A DNA stretch of 64,000 nucleotides from Cornus controversa (GCA_026545225.1 CM048850.1:28945797-29009796); one strand, 5' to 3'. Counted from the stretch's first letter, positions 46,763 through 59,046 are shown. The notes: a model not told the origin generated them from the letters alone. Translations and numbers: made by a program.

Positions 46763-48635
46763 TGTCACACCTTGGTTTTTTGAAGAAACTTGGAAAGTGA
46801 AAAATAAATAAAATTAAAATTAAAACAACAATTAAAGAACAAATACACATTGATCCAATATCTATCCAATAAATCTCGTATAAATGTTAATACATTGGAA
46901 GGAAATATTAAATATATTTCTTCCTTACAAATCCTCAAAATAATACAATCTCTCCAAAATCTTGGAAAATATATAATACTAATGATCCCACATAGCTACC
47001 TTTCAATTGGTACTACCAAGTGCTGTAACTGTCCCCGTGTTAGCATCCTAAGCTACAAAGTCTGCGAGGGTGTGAGCTTAAAGCTCAACAAGGATATGCT
47101 GAACAATCTTTCATTGCTTCAATAAGTTGACATTTGCTTTATAATCTCAAAATATAAAAATAATTGATTTTTTTATTTATAAATAACACATTCACAAATA
47201 TTCAATTTATCATTTCATAACAATTAAGCATTGACAATTTATAATGCACAAAACCACCATCAATATACAATTAAATGTACAACACGTTCACAAGTAAACA
47301 CGTACACATTAACAAACTGTGCCCATAAAATAACACAATTGAAATGCACCAATTTATCAAACAAGTACACAATTAAATACACATTTATTCACATTTGAAT
47401 TTAATAACTACATACACATCAATTTATATATATATTTTTATATAAATTTAATACATGGTGACAATTATGCACATATACCAAATTATATGAAAATTAAATG
47501 TATAATTAATAGGAGAAGAGAGCAAATATCAACTTGCCTAGGATTTTTATCCGGAAGCCCGCGAATCAATTGTTGTCCAGAAATCCAAAGCCCTACTTTC
47601 GACTCGGTCCAATGTCAAGCCAAGCCCACAAAATGAATCCATTTCCTTTTAAATTGATACTGGGCCTTTTTTAAATTTTGGCCCAGTTCAATTTACCAAG
47701 CCCAATAAACCAGCCTAAATCTTTGGTTCATTTATCTAGTCCACTATGTAGTGACCCAAATGTCAAAGCCTAATACTGCCTATGTTCAGATTTCAAGTCC
47801 ATTTTAATTAGGCCTAGTTAGATTGTGCAAGCCTAGATAATGCAAACAGACACCCCAAATAAATCAAAAATTAATTTCTAGTCCTAACTCACTTACTGGC
47901 CAAGACCCGCAGCCTAACTCAGCCCACACAATCAACCCAACTGAACCATCACCAGCAGCAACTACTACAACACCGGCGCCACCACCTTTGGTTGGATTAG
48001 AAGTATAATAATTTCAAAGATAGCTAAGAAACCTTTGTCAAAAGGTTGACACTGATGGGCTAAACTTGAAACTCCCATCTACCTTGGTCATAAAACCAAA
48101 ATAGGCTGTAAGCCAACTACCAATCAATAATCAACAAAAGACCCACTTCTCACCAAACTATGAACCTTCACAGCACCAAACTTTCACCACCTCAGCCGCT
48201 TGAAGGAGACCCACCAACCATACTCCTATGGCTGCCGAGCCTAGTTACCCATTTTTGCGAGTCCATCTGCTATGCCTCAACTACCATTAGTCTCCTAGTA
48301 AGCTGCCATAACCATGAATGTCAAATCATCACAAGACCCAACCGAAATGTACCCACCAAGAACCCATAATCGGCAACCTTAAACTCACAGCCCAACCACA
48401 CCATTGATACCCACCATCGTGAGTCATGCTGGTGCCACCATCCTTGCAGCCACCATACTGCCGAAACACCCATTTATGTCCCTCTTCTCTCTCTCTCGCG
48501 GCTTCTCTTTCCTTTTCTCATTTTCTCTCCCTTTCCTCTTTTCTCTTTAGAGATCCTTCCCTTCAGTTAATGGAGCCCCCCTTCACCAAAACCCTAAAAT
48601 TGAAGTGAGAGCCCATCATTTACCATTTCTCTCTG

Positions 48636-48666
<31 letters not shown>

Positions 48667-49086
48667 TGGAAAAAATAAATACTAAGAGAAAAATAAAAGG
48701 GAAAAATAATAAAAGATATATACCTAATCCAAACCTAAACAATTATAATCCAACCCAAACTCCCCCTTAACTCAACCTGAAGAGATTAAAAAAAATAAAG
48801 AACATAAGTATGGTCCAACAAAATAATAAAACACCAACATATTTTTACTAAAAAAATATAAAATACATTTACAACAAAAACTGGACACATTATTAAAGGC
48901 TATCAACACTTAATACCTCTAAATCAAACATCTATATTAAGAAATAAAGAACAGATATTGGAAAATTTTTAACTAAAGCATTTAAACATAATTTTTTTAA
49001 CTAAAGCATTTAAACACTCACAAAAATAAACAATTTAAATAAATAAAAAAATAAATTAAATAAGCTCAAAATTACGTGGTATTACA
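46763..49086 (-). repeat. LTR 3 of element A (5' LTR)
   Basis: Starts TGTCACACCTTGG and ends GTGGTATTACA, then CTTAT. It is collinear with LTRs 1 and 2, with a CT microsatellite followed by (TA)n near 48630-48665. Confidence 0.87.
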
Positions 49087-49091
49087 CTTAT

Positions 49092-49507
49092 TGACTGAGA
49101 ACTTGTTTTTAGACCATAAAATGATTTTACTCATTTACACATTTTATGCTAATGACCAGAAGCTACATAATCTTTACATTGATCTATATAAATTTCTTCT
49201 TCTAATTCTCCATTAAAAAATGCAGTTTTAACATCCATTTGGTAAATAACAAGATTGTTTATAGAAACTAAAGCAATCAAGACTCTAATAGAAGAACCTT
49301 AGTTAGGCACCCCCACATTTTCATATATGACAAATTAGGTGCATAATCTTTTCCACAACTCATATGATGTTTTACCATTTTTCTTATATGAGATTCTATT
49401 TTGTATATGACAAGTTGACATAATGGCCTCCTCCACAAGTTAATAATTATCCCAAAAATTACAATGTTTACTCCATTCACGTACAGTGAATACATTCTCT
49501 CAAACAA
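49092..49507 (-). pseudogene. Copia E pol: RT entry and integrase tail fragments
   Basis: The minus strand reads YQMDVKTAF-type RT sequence near 49190-49260, and a copia integrase tail (KDYAPNLSYMKMWGCLTKV) near 49290-49370. It continues E on the far side of A. Part of a broken element. Confidence 0.75.
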
Positions 49508-50709
49508 TTGTTAAGGAAGTTATTAAAAAATTATATTGTAATTGATATACAATATTTCTCTATTCTTACCTTCGAAGTTTCAAGGCATATCTCCTAGAGA
49601 ACTTCACTAATTTTGAAACTCCTTATCTTACTCGACAATGGATCACAACTAAGTGGATCTCGTGGCCTTGAGTTTAAAATATGTCCAATGTTACATATCT
49701 ATATATGTATACTAAACACCCATCTAAAACTCCCTTCAATCACATATATACAGTTAGCATCCAAAGAAAATAAAGGACACTAATAACATCATTTGGTCTT
49801 GTGAGCAACGAATTAGAAGAGAAAAAAGTTTTTATCTATATTTATATATGAAAAATATAGACACAAGTGCATCAATCACAAATACCCATACCCACTTTTT
49901 CTTTCTCTATCCATGCGTCAGACCAAGACTCCGCTTTCTATTCTCTTTAAATTTCTTTTCAAAGTTATATTATAAGAATAGTGGAAATATTTTCATCCTT
50001 TTTAGTTTAGTGTAACCAAGGAAAAGCTGAAGCTTGTACCACCTACAAACCCTTTTAGTTAGCAACTTTGTCTATTTTTTTTTCTTTTGGATATCTTATA
50101 CACTTTTCAGTATCTCTATCCATATATATATATATACATGGAAAGTTCCACTAACTATAATGACATATCATAAATACAATACATCATGCACATCATTAGT
50201 TCTCAATCAACAGAAAACAAAGATTAAAAATTATCTTTCTTTTCTCTCACTATGCTGACACCACTTCTTATCTCTTTGAGATATTTATTTCACAACACAC
50301 ACACACACACACACACACAAATATATAGATACACACCATCGACACTCTAGCAATTAATTAATGCAAGTGGGATTTGCTTTTATGCATAAGTCTACACAAT
50401 GAAACTCCTCTCTTAATTTTAATACCTACAAGATTGTAAAGCTATGTTGAGAATATATATATATATATAAAATCTCCTGATCCCTCTTTCACTTTTGTCA
50501 CGTACCACATAGTATACTATTAACATTTCAAAATACTTTCTCCACTGAATACACATGATTGTTTATAAAATCACATATTCCAATATGTCCAAACAAAGAC
50601 CCATAGACAAATAAATCACATCATTTAATTCTCTTCAATCATTTTTATATGTCCAAATGAAATAAGTTTATTTGAGAATAACACGTACAATACTAATCTT
50701 GATATCTAC
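49508..50709. other. AT-rich sequence, probably decayed interior of copia E
   Basis: No domain is recognised. It contains a (CA)n microsatellite at about 50296-50320 and short (TA)n runs near 50120 and 50455. Its place between E's pol and element C suggests decayed E interior, but this is inference. Confidence 0.4.
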
Positions 50710-50917
50710 TATCACACCCCGATTTCTGACTCTCAGAAATCGAGGGTGATCAAGTCACAAACCCATCTCAAAATCGGAGAAAGTTATCATAATCACATTA
50801 TTACGTATGCACAGTCCTGCAACGCTCATCTCAATGGGTCCACACATGGCCACACACACACCTAACTTCACTCATTCTATTTATCAAGTTAGCGAAGGCT
50901 ATAATCAGCACCAGCTT

Positions 50918-51055
50918 TTTTCAGTCAGCTGAAGAAGTGCTCTAGAAATGCTTGTTTCATTCTGTATCTTTCAGTCGCCTGAAAGTGGACTTTCAGCAAG
51001 CTCAAAGTGAACTTTCAACAAGCTCAAAGTCGACTTTCAGCAAGCTGAAACTACC
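50918..51055. repeat. Cluster of CTGAAAG/CTTTCAG motifs in the LTR of C
   Basis: TTTCAGTCAGCTGAAG, TTTCAGTCGCCTGAAAG and several GACTTTCAGCAAGCT copies lie within 140 bases, partly in tandem at about 22 bases. The incomplete LTR repeats this at 57960-58087. It occupies the place of the TTCGATGCATCGAA cluster in G. Confidence 0.75.
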
Positions 51056-51884
51056 TGGGCCTGAATTTTTTGCTGTATTTACTCAACCTGATACATTGGT
51101 CATTTTTGTGTCTAAATCTCATCTTAACACCCCGGATCATTCATACAACACCTATAGAATTTATAAATACTGAATCATCATGCACATATTCTAAAATCAT
51201 GCATTTAAAATAATAATAAGCCCACAATCCTTATACATCTTCTATACAATTTCACAATAAACATAAATGAATCTATTGTCTTTACTTACGAACTTCGAAT
51301 GATAAATATGAGTTACATATATAAGAATGTAACTACTAAGTCTACATGATTCACATGCCACATGCCGGCATGGATGGCCAAGTATACAATCTATATATAA
51401 AGATCTCAAAATCTATCCGAATGTTCAAAGTGACCGGTTATGTCCTTCCCATCTGTCCTTAGGCATTATCTGAAAAATGTTAGGGGAGAAAGGGGTGAGC
51501 ACCATGGCAGCTCAGTAGAGATACCCAAACCAACCTATGCATCGACTCGATGGAACCTACATGAATGCAAGCATGGCATCCCTGTACTATATGGTATACT
51601 TCCAATGCATGTAAAATGTTTTCATGACATTCCTACACGTTACATGGCATACAATAGTGCGCATGCTCAATGAGGTTTCAATTTAAAGCTTAAATGGGAA
51701 AGCATGTTCAACATTACTCACTTTCAAGTAAAATGCCACACAATATCAACACAATTATCACAATTCAATAATAACACTTAAACACCAAACCACGTAAGTT
51801 TTGAAATCACATGAGAGTGGGAGTAGTCGTAGGTCATGGGTCAAAAGCCTTCGAACACTTTTCCCAATATTTTATTTCACAGGC

Positions 51885-52003
51885 TAAAATCCGAGGGTCT
51901 AGACAAAACTCGATATTCTACTTTATGGGTGATCAATCCGAGCGTTTAGACAAAACCAATATTCTATTTTATGGGTTACTAACCCAAAGGTCTAGCTAAA
52001 ACC
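51885..52003. repeat. About 48 bp tandem repeat, 2.5 copies, in the LTR of C
   Basis: Units share GGGTCTAGACAAAACTCGAT-like and ATTCTA(C/T)TTTATGGGT-like strings. The location matches that of the arrays in G and B. Confidence 0.65.
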
Positions 52004-54120
52004 CCCTTGGCCAAATTCCGAGCTCGATGCCCTTTTTCATTTCTGACCTACTCCCAAAATCAACAACCAATCACATCGGTTTGAAGTATGGCAACACATG
52101 CAATTTCAAATGTATCATAAGTCACTTAACCCATATGCTAAAACATGTAATTTCATTCATTTTATAATGCAACCATGCCATAGTTCAAGTGCATTATAAG
52201 CCATTTAATTCACATTCTAAACTATGTAATTCCATGCATATCACAATGCAACATTTGAAGGAAATGATCATTCTCATACATATTATCAAACATATAACAT
52301 GTATTATATACACAACATGGTCTCTACACTACAATTCATGTTATGAAGAAACAATACTCCACAATTAGTAACACTTAAGCATATAAACATAATTCAATAC
52401 ACATGAATTCAACAACACCATCAATTATCATGAAATGACCCAATTAAAAGTGCAAGACTCACATTCTCATAATTTTAGACATGCTAAACAATACAACTCC
52501 CATCAATTATTAAGGAATCGATGATAAGATGGAGAGAATACCCCTACCTCAAGTTTGGAAGCCTTCCAAGCAATCTCCAAAAATCACCAAACTTTAAGTT
52601 TGTCCAAATTACGATTTCTTTCTGTAGAACCGTAGATCGGGTTGAGGAGAACACACTTTCCTTCTTGGACGAAGCCCGAATCCAAACTTTAGTAACTCTC
52701 AATTTTCAGAACTCTCATTTGGGGGATTTTGAGCCCACCAATGTGTAGAGGAAGGAGAGAGAAGAAGCTTTCTCTCTTAAGACAAGGCCCAAACACACTT
52801 TAAAGTGATGAAAACCAAGAAGGAAGCTTCGGGAAGAAGGAGAGATTTTAATGACTGGAATCTGTTTGTATCACCTCTGCCCCAACAATATATATATGTA
52901 TATATGACACCTCACTAAGGGTAAATGACCCTTTTGCCCTTAAGTCTCTTAACGTACCTTCCCGGACTCTGTTTTTGATTTCAAAAACTCCTATGGTCTC
53001 GAAATTACTTCCTTAATTCATTAAAAATTTTGTTATATCAAATTTTAAAAATAAATATTTCTCAAAATTTTTTAAATTTTCGGGCCCACCCGGACTGTAT
53101 CTTGGGCCCCGGTTTGACCAAAAAGTCAAACTTCTCCAAATCTTTTGAAAACTTCCAAAAACCTTATAACATATTTAAAAACATGTTTTCCACTCTCGAA
53201 ACATCCATATGATCATTTAAAATGTATTTATAGTGAAAAATGATAAAAAAAGAAAATCGGCCAAAATTGGTCACAGTCATTACAACCTCTCCTCCTTCAA
53301 GAAATTTCATCCTCGATATTAGGAACATACTATAAGTTTTCAAATTTTATCACAAAACCTTTGGTGACCTCTCTTAACTCCCTGCCGGTCTCCAAGACTC
53401 GGCTTTCACTCCTTACCCAATGAGGCTTTTAGTTTCCCTCATGTACAACTTCATTCCAAGTCCATGAAACATTTTAGGTATTAGTAAACCTTAACTACGT
53501 CCAGATATCACCAAAGTTATAGTGAAGTCTCCATACCATGAACCCACATGTCACTATCACTTCCTAACCTAAGTTCAGGAAGGATCAACACTATAATCAA
53601 CCAACTTTTGAAACAATGAAAGTATGGGCACATACCTCTGTCCACTAACTCATTTACATTGAGTTACAATTTTCAAAATCCTTTCTTTAGACCACATCAT
53701 GTGTACAAGTCTAAACTCTCATTCCTCATTCCTCATATCTGGCCTATAGCCAACACTTCCTAAAGAGCTATAACACAATCCTCAACGAATTTGATCACGT
53801 TCCTCTTCCCAATGAAAAGTAAGGATAATTTTTTCTAAGGTGGTGCTTCAAAACACATGAAACTCTCATTTTCCTATATCTTGTAATTGATCCTTGGATC
53901 TCTCCAACCCTGTTAGTACCACAAGGTACGGCATAGTAGAATCTCACTATTTATTTGTCACCTATTGCTTGGTCAATGATTAAACAAAAACAAAACTAAC
54001 GGTATCCCCACTATTATCCTCTCATGACGTCGAAACAAATCATGCTCTAAAAATTGAGTCAACTTCTTTACAATAATCATAACTTGATCTCTTAGGGTTA
54101 TATTACCCATAATGATACCT

Positions 54121-54490
54121 CAATAGACAAAACTGTGTCCAGAGATAAAATCCCATCTCAACGAATGCGTCAATAGACAAAATTGTGTCTACTTGATGAC
54201 AAGTACTTTCTTAGATATGTTAATGGAGAAAACTGTCCCCAAATAACAACCTACCAAACTAAGGGTAGAGTCACAGACAAAACTGTGTTTTCAGTGACGA
54301 CAATAAAAAACAACGAATGGGTCAGTGGACAAAACTGTGTCCAAAAATGATACCAATCCCTCATCTAACGTGTCAATAGACAAAACTGTCTCTTAATGAC
54401 AACATCGTCCTCATCGGCATGTCAATAGACAAAATTGTGCCTATATTAACAGTAACAAACGCAATAGATATGTCAATAGGAAAAATTATG
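54121..54490. repeat. About 50 bp diverged tandem repeat, 8 copies, inside C
   Basis: CAATAGACAAAACTGTGTC and variants recur near 54121, 54171, 54222, 54272, 54322, 54367, 54421 and 54473. The spacers are less conserved than the core. Confidence 0.8.
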
Positions 54491-57400
54491 CCTTAAGGAC
54501 ATTCTCCTTTGATAACCATTCTGAAATCTATTACTTTCTAAGAACTCTAGCCTGTCTCCTCAAGTACTCTATCAAGCACTGCAATACAACCTTAAGAGTG
54601 GTTTAAATTCAACCTACTATTGTTATCATGAACACTTTGACAAGAATTTTCTTGCTCATCTCAGTTATAATTTCATCTATGAGTAAAATTTCTTTCATAC
54701 TCAAAACCATCCAAATCTCATTTTCTTACTCATCAATACCTAACGAGTCAATTCCATAACTATCTGTATCTAGCACATTGTAAGAGAAGCACTAATCAAA
54801 GAAAAATGTCTGGCCAGACCATTTTCCCTTGTTAGTCTAACTCTGGCAATATGCCATACTTGTCCTCTCAACCTCTGTTCCATCCAACCTGGAACTATAA
54901 TCAATTCTCAGATTTCCCACCTGAGAAACACTATATTCTACCCTTCTCAAAGTTCTATGCTCACTCCTGGAATCTATTACGACCCATCCACCTCAAGTAT
55001 CACAACTTACCCAAGCCAAAACTTTTGGCCCGTCTCGTTAAGCCTCAGAACTAAAATCCCTATGCGGTAATGATACGCCTAATAATACCATGTGACTTCT
55101 AATGTAACCGCCTATACCCTCTGCACAATCATATAAACCACACCAATAATATAGCATATCTCACATTACATCAAGAATACTCTAGGTTTTCCTAAAACCA
55201 ATCCCAACAAGGCATTTTTATCTCCAATAGTCATCACTTTTCTCATTCCATACATCCTAGGCATTACACTTGCAACACCTAACTTATAACACTTGAGTCT
55301 AGTACAATCAGTGCACCTCAACTGCTCTAAAACAGTATAACCACGGAATGATCTAGCTAATGTGAGTGGACAACTCTGAGTCCTAGGCCTCAGCCTCAGT
55401 ATGATGAGATAATTTTGATAGTCATACCCTAATGGATAATTACACAACTTTTGTGACATGATTAGGTAATCCCAAATCCCATGTACAGTTCACTTTCATA
55501 ATACCATGAAGCACTTACTTCCTAGAGTTCACACTCTCTACCTCAAGACCTATCCAGTCTATCTTTATCTTTAGTCTAAGGTAATATCCTTGACTAATCA
55601 TACCAATCACTCACAGTGATGCGTCCTTGTCATTGGGATCATCAATACCCAAAACTTTCCACCATTATCTAGTATGACTTTAACTATTACACTATTTCAG
55701 GTATCGTCCAAAATCTCTTACCTCACTGTGACACAACTATACCAAACCAGTGCACTACCTAGAACAAGGTATATAAAGGGTGCATTTGTAAACACAATTC
55801 ATAGGGTTCTGTTCGCCTTTATAGATTATAATCCAATGGGCATTTAATGCCATATCTAGGGTTTTACATCCCCTTCACTTCACCGTTTCATTTCATCACT
55901 ATCAATCATGATTGTCCGATGCATCATCACTACAAACCGCATCATATCCAGTGCACTTAGCATAATAAGCGCACTAACCAAACAAGTCACGTGATAATGT
56001 ATTTGCTAGGATGAACCACATATATAGTGTACTTGCTGCAACAAGTCACATAACTCTGCCCAATTTCATAGATTACAACCCAATATAATACAACATCAAA
56101 TCTAGGATCTTACGTCCTACGAACTTCACAATCTCATTATCCAAGAGGGGAATCATTCCTCTTTTCATCCTTTCACTCCAAGGAACTAATTCACAGTTAC
56201 AAAGAAGTCCTTCCTATAACACTTCACTTTAGGCAACCTTTACTACTGAGATTTGAGGTCGCCTACTGTAACCTACAATCACACACAACCAACCTGGTGT
56301 ATAATTCTGGACTGCGTTCATTGTACCCATTTCTTTCTCCTTATGAAAGGTATTTTTTTTCTCACCTTAGACACTACATATCAAGGTTTTCACACACCTT
56401 AAGCATCATACTCACACTCATGATACCACTGGTCAACTTATTCTTTACTTAATCATCATATCCACACAAATGACATAACTTTAAACTCATCTCACATAGT
56501 TCAACTTCTCATTTTTAGACGTGCAATGTCATCACATGTCCATTGACTCAAAGGAATTCGATAAATCCTGAGTCCTCATCCGACTATTTTAATAGTACCT
56601 CTTAGACACACCTTGTCTAGAATCCCGATATCATAATACCACCCACACCTCAGTTGATTAACTAACCTCTAGTCCTTTACTAGTCGTGCAAATTACAACG
56701 TCACTTTAAACCACTACCAAACTCTTGGTTTGGAAATCTTCAAGGTAAATCATACCCTTTCCAACAACCTTAGGCTCACGCTATCGAAGTCTATCACACA
56801 TGTTCATCTCAACATCACAATCAACTCAGTTCCAATCCTCTTCCTAGGTTTACCAATCCTTAAAATCTAAGATTTATAAGCGGTGACTTCATGCCACTAC
56901 TAAACATGTGACGCATAATGCAACGCTCATATGTAATGTTCAGTTACATAAATCACATAATTCATAAAGCACATAACATACAACATGATAAATCAAATAA
57001 ACACATACGATGCATGACATGATATATGATGTATCTAAACAACCTAATTCCTTAGCCCTTGAGATACAACTAGGAAAATACCCCAAACCTCGCATGGTCC
57101 TGGTACATCTTTTGCCCGAGCAAGCGTGAAAACACGAGCCAGTTTCTCCTAGTACACTAACACATACTAGAATTCACCACACCAAGAGTGGTTGTCTTCA
57201 ACCTCAACCTCAAATGAACACATGTTCAATTTCTCATTCTTCGTCCAAGGTAATCATACCTATCACTTTGATATACTTTTGCGATCACATAGTTCCAATC
57301 TAATACATGATTGGACTTCATCTTACATCTTTAAGTTTTCAACCTATAGCTTTAATGAAATTCTAGTACTCACCGTACATCCTCAATTTCATACGTAATC

Positions 57401-57737
57401 CAACCATTATTCTCTTCTCTAGGTATCCCCATTTAGAGCTTTTCCAATCAACTAATACCTGTTGTCCCCAAGTATTCAAACCTAATGCTTTAATAGTAAT
57501 TGGGAAATCATTAATTCCTCTCAATTCAAATTAGGATTCAACTTTGACCCATCACCTCTAGGTACCCCAACCTAGTGTCCAGACAAACTACAAGTCAATA
57601 CTTTCTTCCAATCTAACACGTGACCAAGTACTTAGGTTTTTGGACCAAGTACTTTGACACCATTCTGTTACTTAATACATCATCACAAATCCCTACATGG
57701 TTTGACCTCCCTTCGTCCCTAGGTGTTCAAACCTAGT

Positions 57738-57749
57738 GTTCTGATACCA
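57738..57749 (-). promoter_or_regulatory. Primer-binding site of element C
   Basis: A tRNA-Met-type site lies three bases from the 5' LTR start, close to the form seen in A, B and G. Confidence 0.75.
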
Positions 57750-57752
57750 AGT

Positions 57753-58087
57753 TGTCACACCCCGATTTCGAACTCCCAGAAACCAAGGGTGATTAAGTCA
57801 CAAACCCATCTCAAAATTGTAAAAAGTTATCATAATCACATTATTACGTATGAACAGTCCTGCAACGCTCATCTCAATGGGCCCACATATGGCCATTCAC
57901 ACACCTAACCTCACTCATTTTATTTATCAAGTTAGCTAAGGCTATAATCAGCACCAGCTTCTTTCAGTTGGCTGAAAAGAAAGTTTCAATCGGTTGAAGA
58001 AGTGCTCTAGAAGTGCTTATTTCATTCTGTATCTTTCCATCGCCTGAAAGTGGACTTTCAGCCGCCTAAAAGTGGACTTTCAGCAAG
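57753..58087 (-). repeat. 5' LTR of element C, incomplete
   Basis: Starts TGTCACACCCCG and matches the first part of the 3' LTR through the CTGAAAG cluster. It is followed directly by the LTR end of copia E. Confidence 0.8.
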
Positions 58088-58248
58088 CTCAACATGCAAA
58101 TATCACGTCTATACATGCATGATATATGCACTCAACCCACATGCCTAATAATTTGGGATATGGGCAATTAACTTAGTATTTGTGAGAAAATAAAAGATTC
58201 CTAATATATATTGTTATTTATATTTTGAAATATCTCAAATATACAACA
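58088..58248 (-). repeat. 5' LTR of copia E, outer part
   Basis: Matches 21059-21219 closely and ends ATACAACA, followed by GTTAG, the same five bases that precede the left LTR. Confidence 0.88.
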
Positions 58249-58253
58249 GTTAG

Positions 58254-58311
58254 GACTTGGCTCATTTACTAAATGAGCTTGAGGCAAGATTCATGAACTA
58301 CTCAGTTCATG
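58254..58311. mobile_element. hAT-type element, right part, beyond copia E
   Basis: TTGGCTCATTTACTAAATGAG and TTCATGAAC.ACTCAGTTCATG-like text, ending GTTCATGTGCAGCAC, continue the repeat that stops at 20563. Confidence 0.55.
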
Positions 58312-58807
58312 TGCAGCACTATGTATTGATAGCTAGAAGGTATGAACACTTCATCTAGGGGTGTCGTGGTGGTGTCGGACACGTGTCGGACACTCCTTAG
58401 AAGTGTCCTGTAATTTTTTTTTGGACACATGGGGGACACAGATTGGACTTGGTGGGGTATATTTTGTAATTTTTAAAAGTTCATAAAAACCAATGAACTT
58501 TTCCAAAGTAGCAAAAAGACTTCCTGAACTATTTTTTGGAGCATTTCTGCCTCATATCTTCTAAAAGTTGACAACTTGACCTCTTGGAAGAACTATATTG
58601 ACATATATACCCTTTAATATCATCATTATGCCAATTTCTCTATAAATGTAGTGTTTTCTAAATAAAAATTCGGAAACATAAAAAATAGTTAGATAAAATT
58701 CCTAAATTATAAGTTTAGAAACAAAAAAAAAAGAAGCCCAATTGAACTTTATTTAACATAAAACTATGTTGTTTTGTTTGGTATTTTGTATTTAAAATTA
58801 TTTGTTG
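58312..58807. other. Intergenic sequence with a GTGTCGGACAC-type repeat
   Basis: GTGTCGGACACGTGTCGGACA at 58372-58392 is a dispersed plant repeat motif. It resembles diverged text near 10790-10930. The rest is AT-rich without a gene; copia F is inserted at its right end. Confidence 0.45.
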
Positions 58808-59032
58808 TGTTGGAGACCATATTTTACCCAATATAGAAGATTGTTGGAGATCATATTTTACCCAATATATAATTTTAGGATCGCATTAATTACGATCCTA
58901 TAATTAAGGTATTGGTTTGACTTCCAGTTTTTCATTTATTTAATTTTATTTCTTTCCTTATATATAATTTTCTCAATTTATATAAATATAGATGCAGGCT
59001 CCTCAATTGAGCAAGCCATTCTAAAATTCTAC
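58808..59032 (+). repeat. 5' LTR of copia F
   Basis: TGTTGGAGA to AAAATTCTAC. It contains an internal duplication of its first 40 bases (TTGGAGA.CATATTTTACCC occurs twice) and a perfect hairpin GGATCGCATTAATTACGATCC. A TATAAATATAG string lies near 58981. Confidence 0.9.
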
Positions 59033-59033
59033 T

Positions 59034-59046
59034 TGGTATCAGAGCC
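59034..59046 (+). promoter_or_regulatory. Primer-binding site of copia F
   Basis: TGGTATCAGAGCC, the tRNA-Met-type site, lies right after the 5' LTR. Confidence 0.92.

Larger units (their letters stand above)
22875..49086 (-). mobile_element. Non-coding LTR element A with three LTRs and two internal copies
   Basis: CTTAT at 22870-22874 and 49087-49091 flanks the whole block, which lies inside E's RT region. LTRs are at 22875-25425, 27394-30548 and 46763-49086, each starting TGTCAC(A/G)CC and ending TATTACA on the + strand. Two homologous internal regions (25426-27393; 30549-30928 plus 44586-46762) carry the same primer site, purine tract and 40 bp array. No gag or pol is visible, so it is a non-autonomous family. 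The layout points to recombination between LTRs rather than two insertions. LTRs differ by roughly a tenth where compared by eye. Confidence 0.88.
50710..53284 (-). repeat. 3' LTR of element C (2.6 kb)
   Basis: Starts TATCACACCCCG and ends CACAGTCATTACA. It has a cluster of CTGAAAG/CTTTCAG motifs at 50918-51055, a GGGGTGAGC box with GCTCAGTAGAGATACCC near 51493 (shared with G), a 48 bp array near 51885, and a (TA)n run near 52890. Confidence 0.84.
53285..57752 (-). other. Internal region of element C (non-coding)
   Basis: A purine tract (GAAGGAGGAGAGGT, minus strand) borders the 3' LTR. The inside carries a 50 bp array (54121-54490) and long collinear stretches with the inside of B. Only short open frames without family features were found. 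Confidence 0.75.
50710..58087 (-). mobile_element. Non-coding LTR element C (LARD-like), related to B and G
   Basis: The 3' LTR is 50710-53284, the internal region 53285-57752, and an incomplete 5' LTR 57753 to about 58087. It has a tRNA-Met-type primer site and a purine tract. The inside has no gag or pol motif and is homologous to the inside of B. The LTR is homologous to that of coding element G, for example TTCGGGCCCAC and AAAGTCAAACTTCTCC near 53080-53140. Broken and incomplete at its right end. Confidence 0.82.
20569..58248 (-). mobile_element. Ty1/copia LTR retrotransposon E, host of a 37 kb nest
   Basis: The LTR at 20569-21219 begins TGTTGG and ends ATACAACA. A matching LTR end lies at 58088-58248. 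GTTAG precedes the left LTR (20564-20568) and follows the right LTR (58249-58253), so the two ends are one insertion. Copia RT and RNase H coding lies on the minus strand at 21775-22869 and resumes at 49092. Everything between belongs to later insertions (A with B and D; C lies further right). The element is broken in many places and is the oldest LTR insertion of the nest. Confidence 0.88.

Noticed and set aside
58088-58248. Independent solo LTR fragment
   Set aside because: It ends with the same GTTAG that precedes the LTR at 20569, and both sides continue the same hAT-type repeat. It is the far end of copia E.
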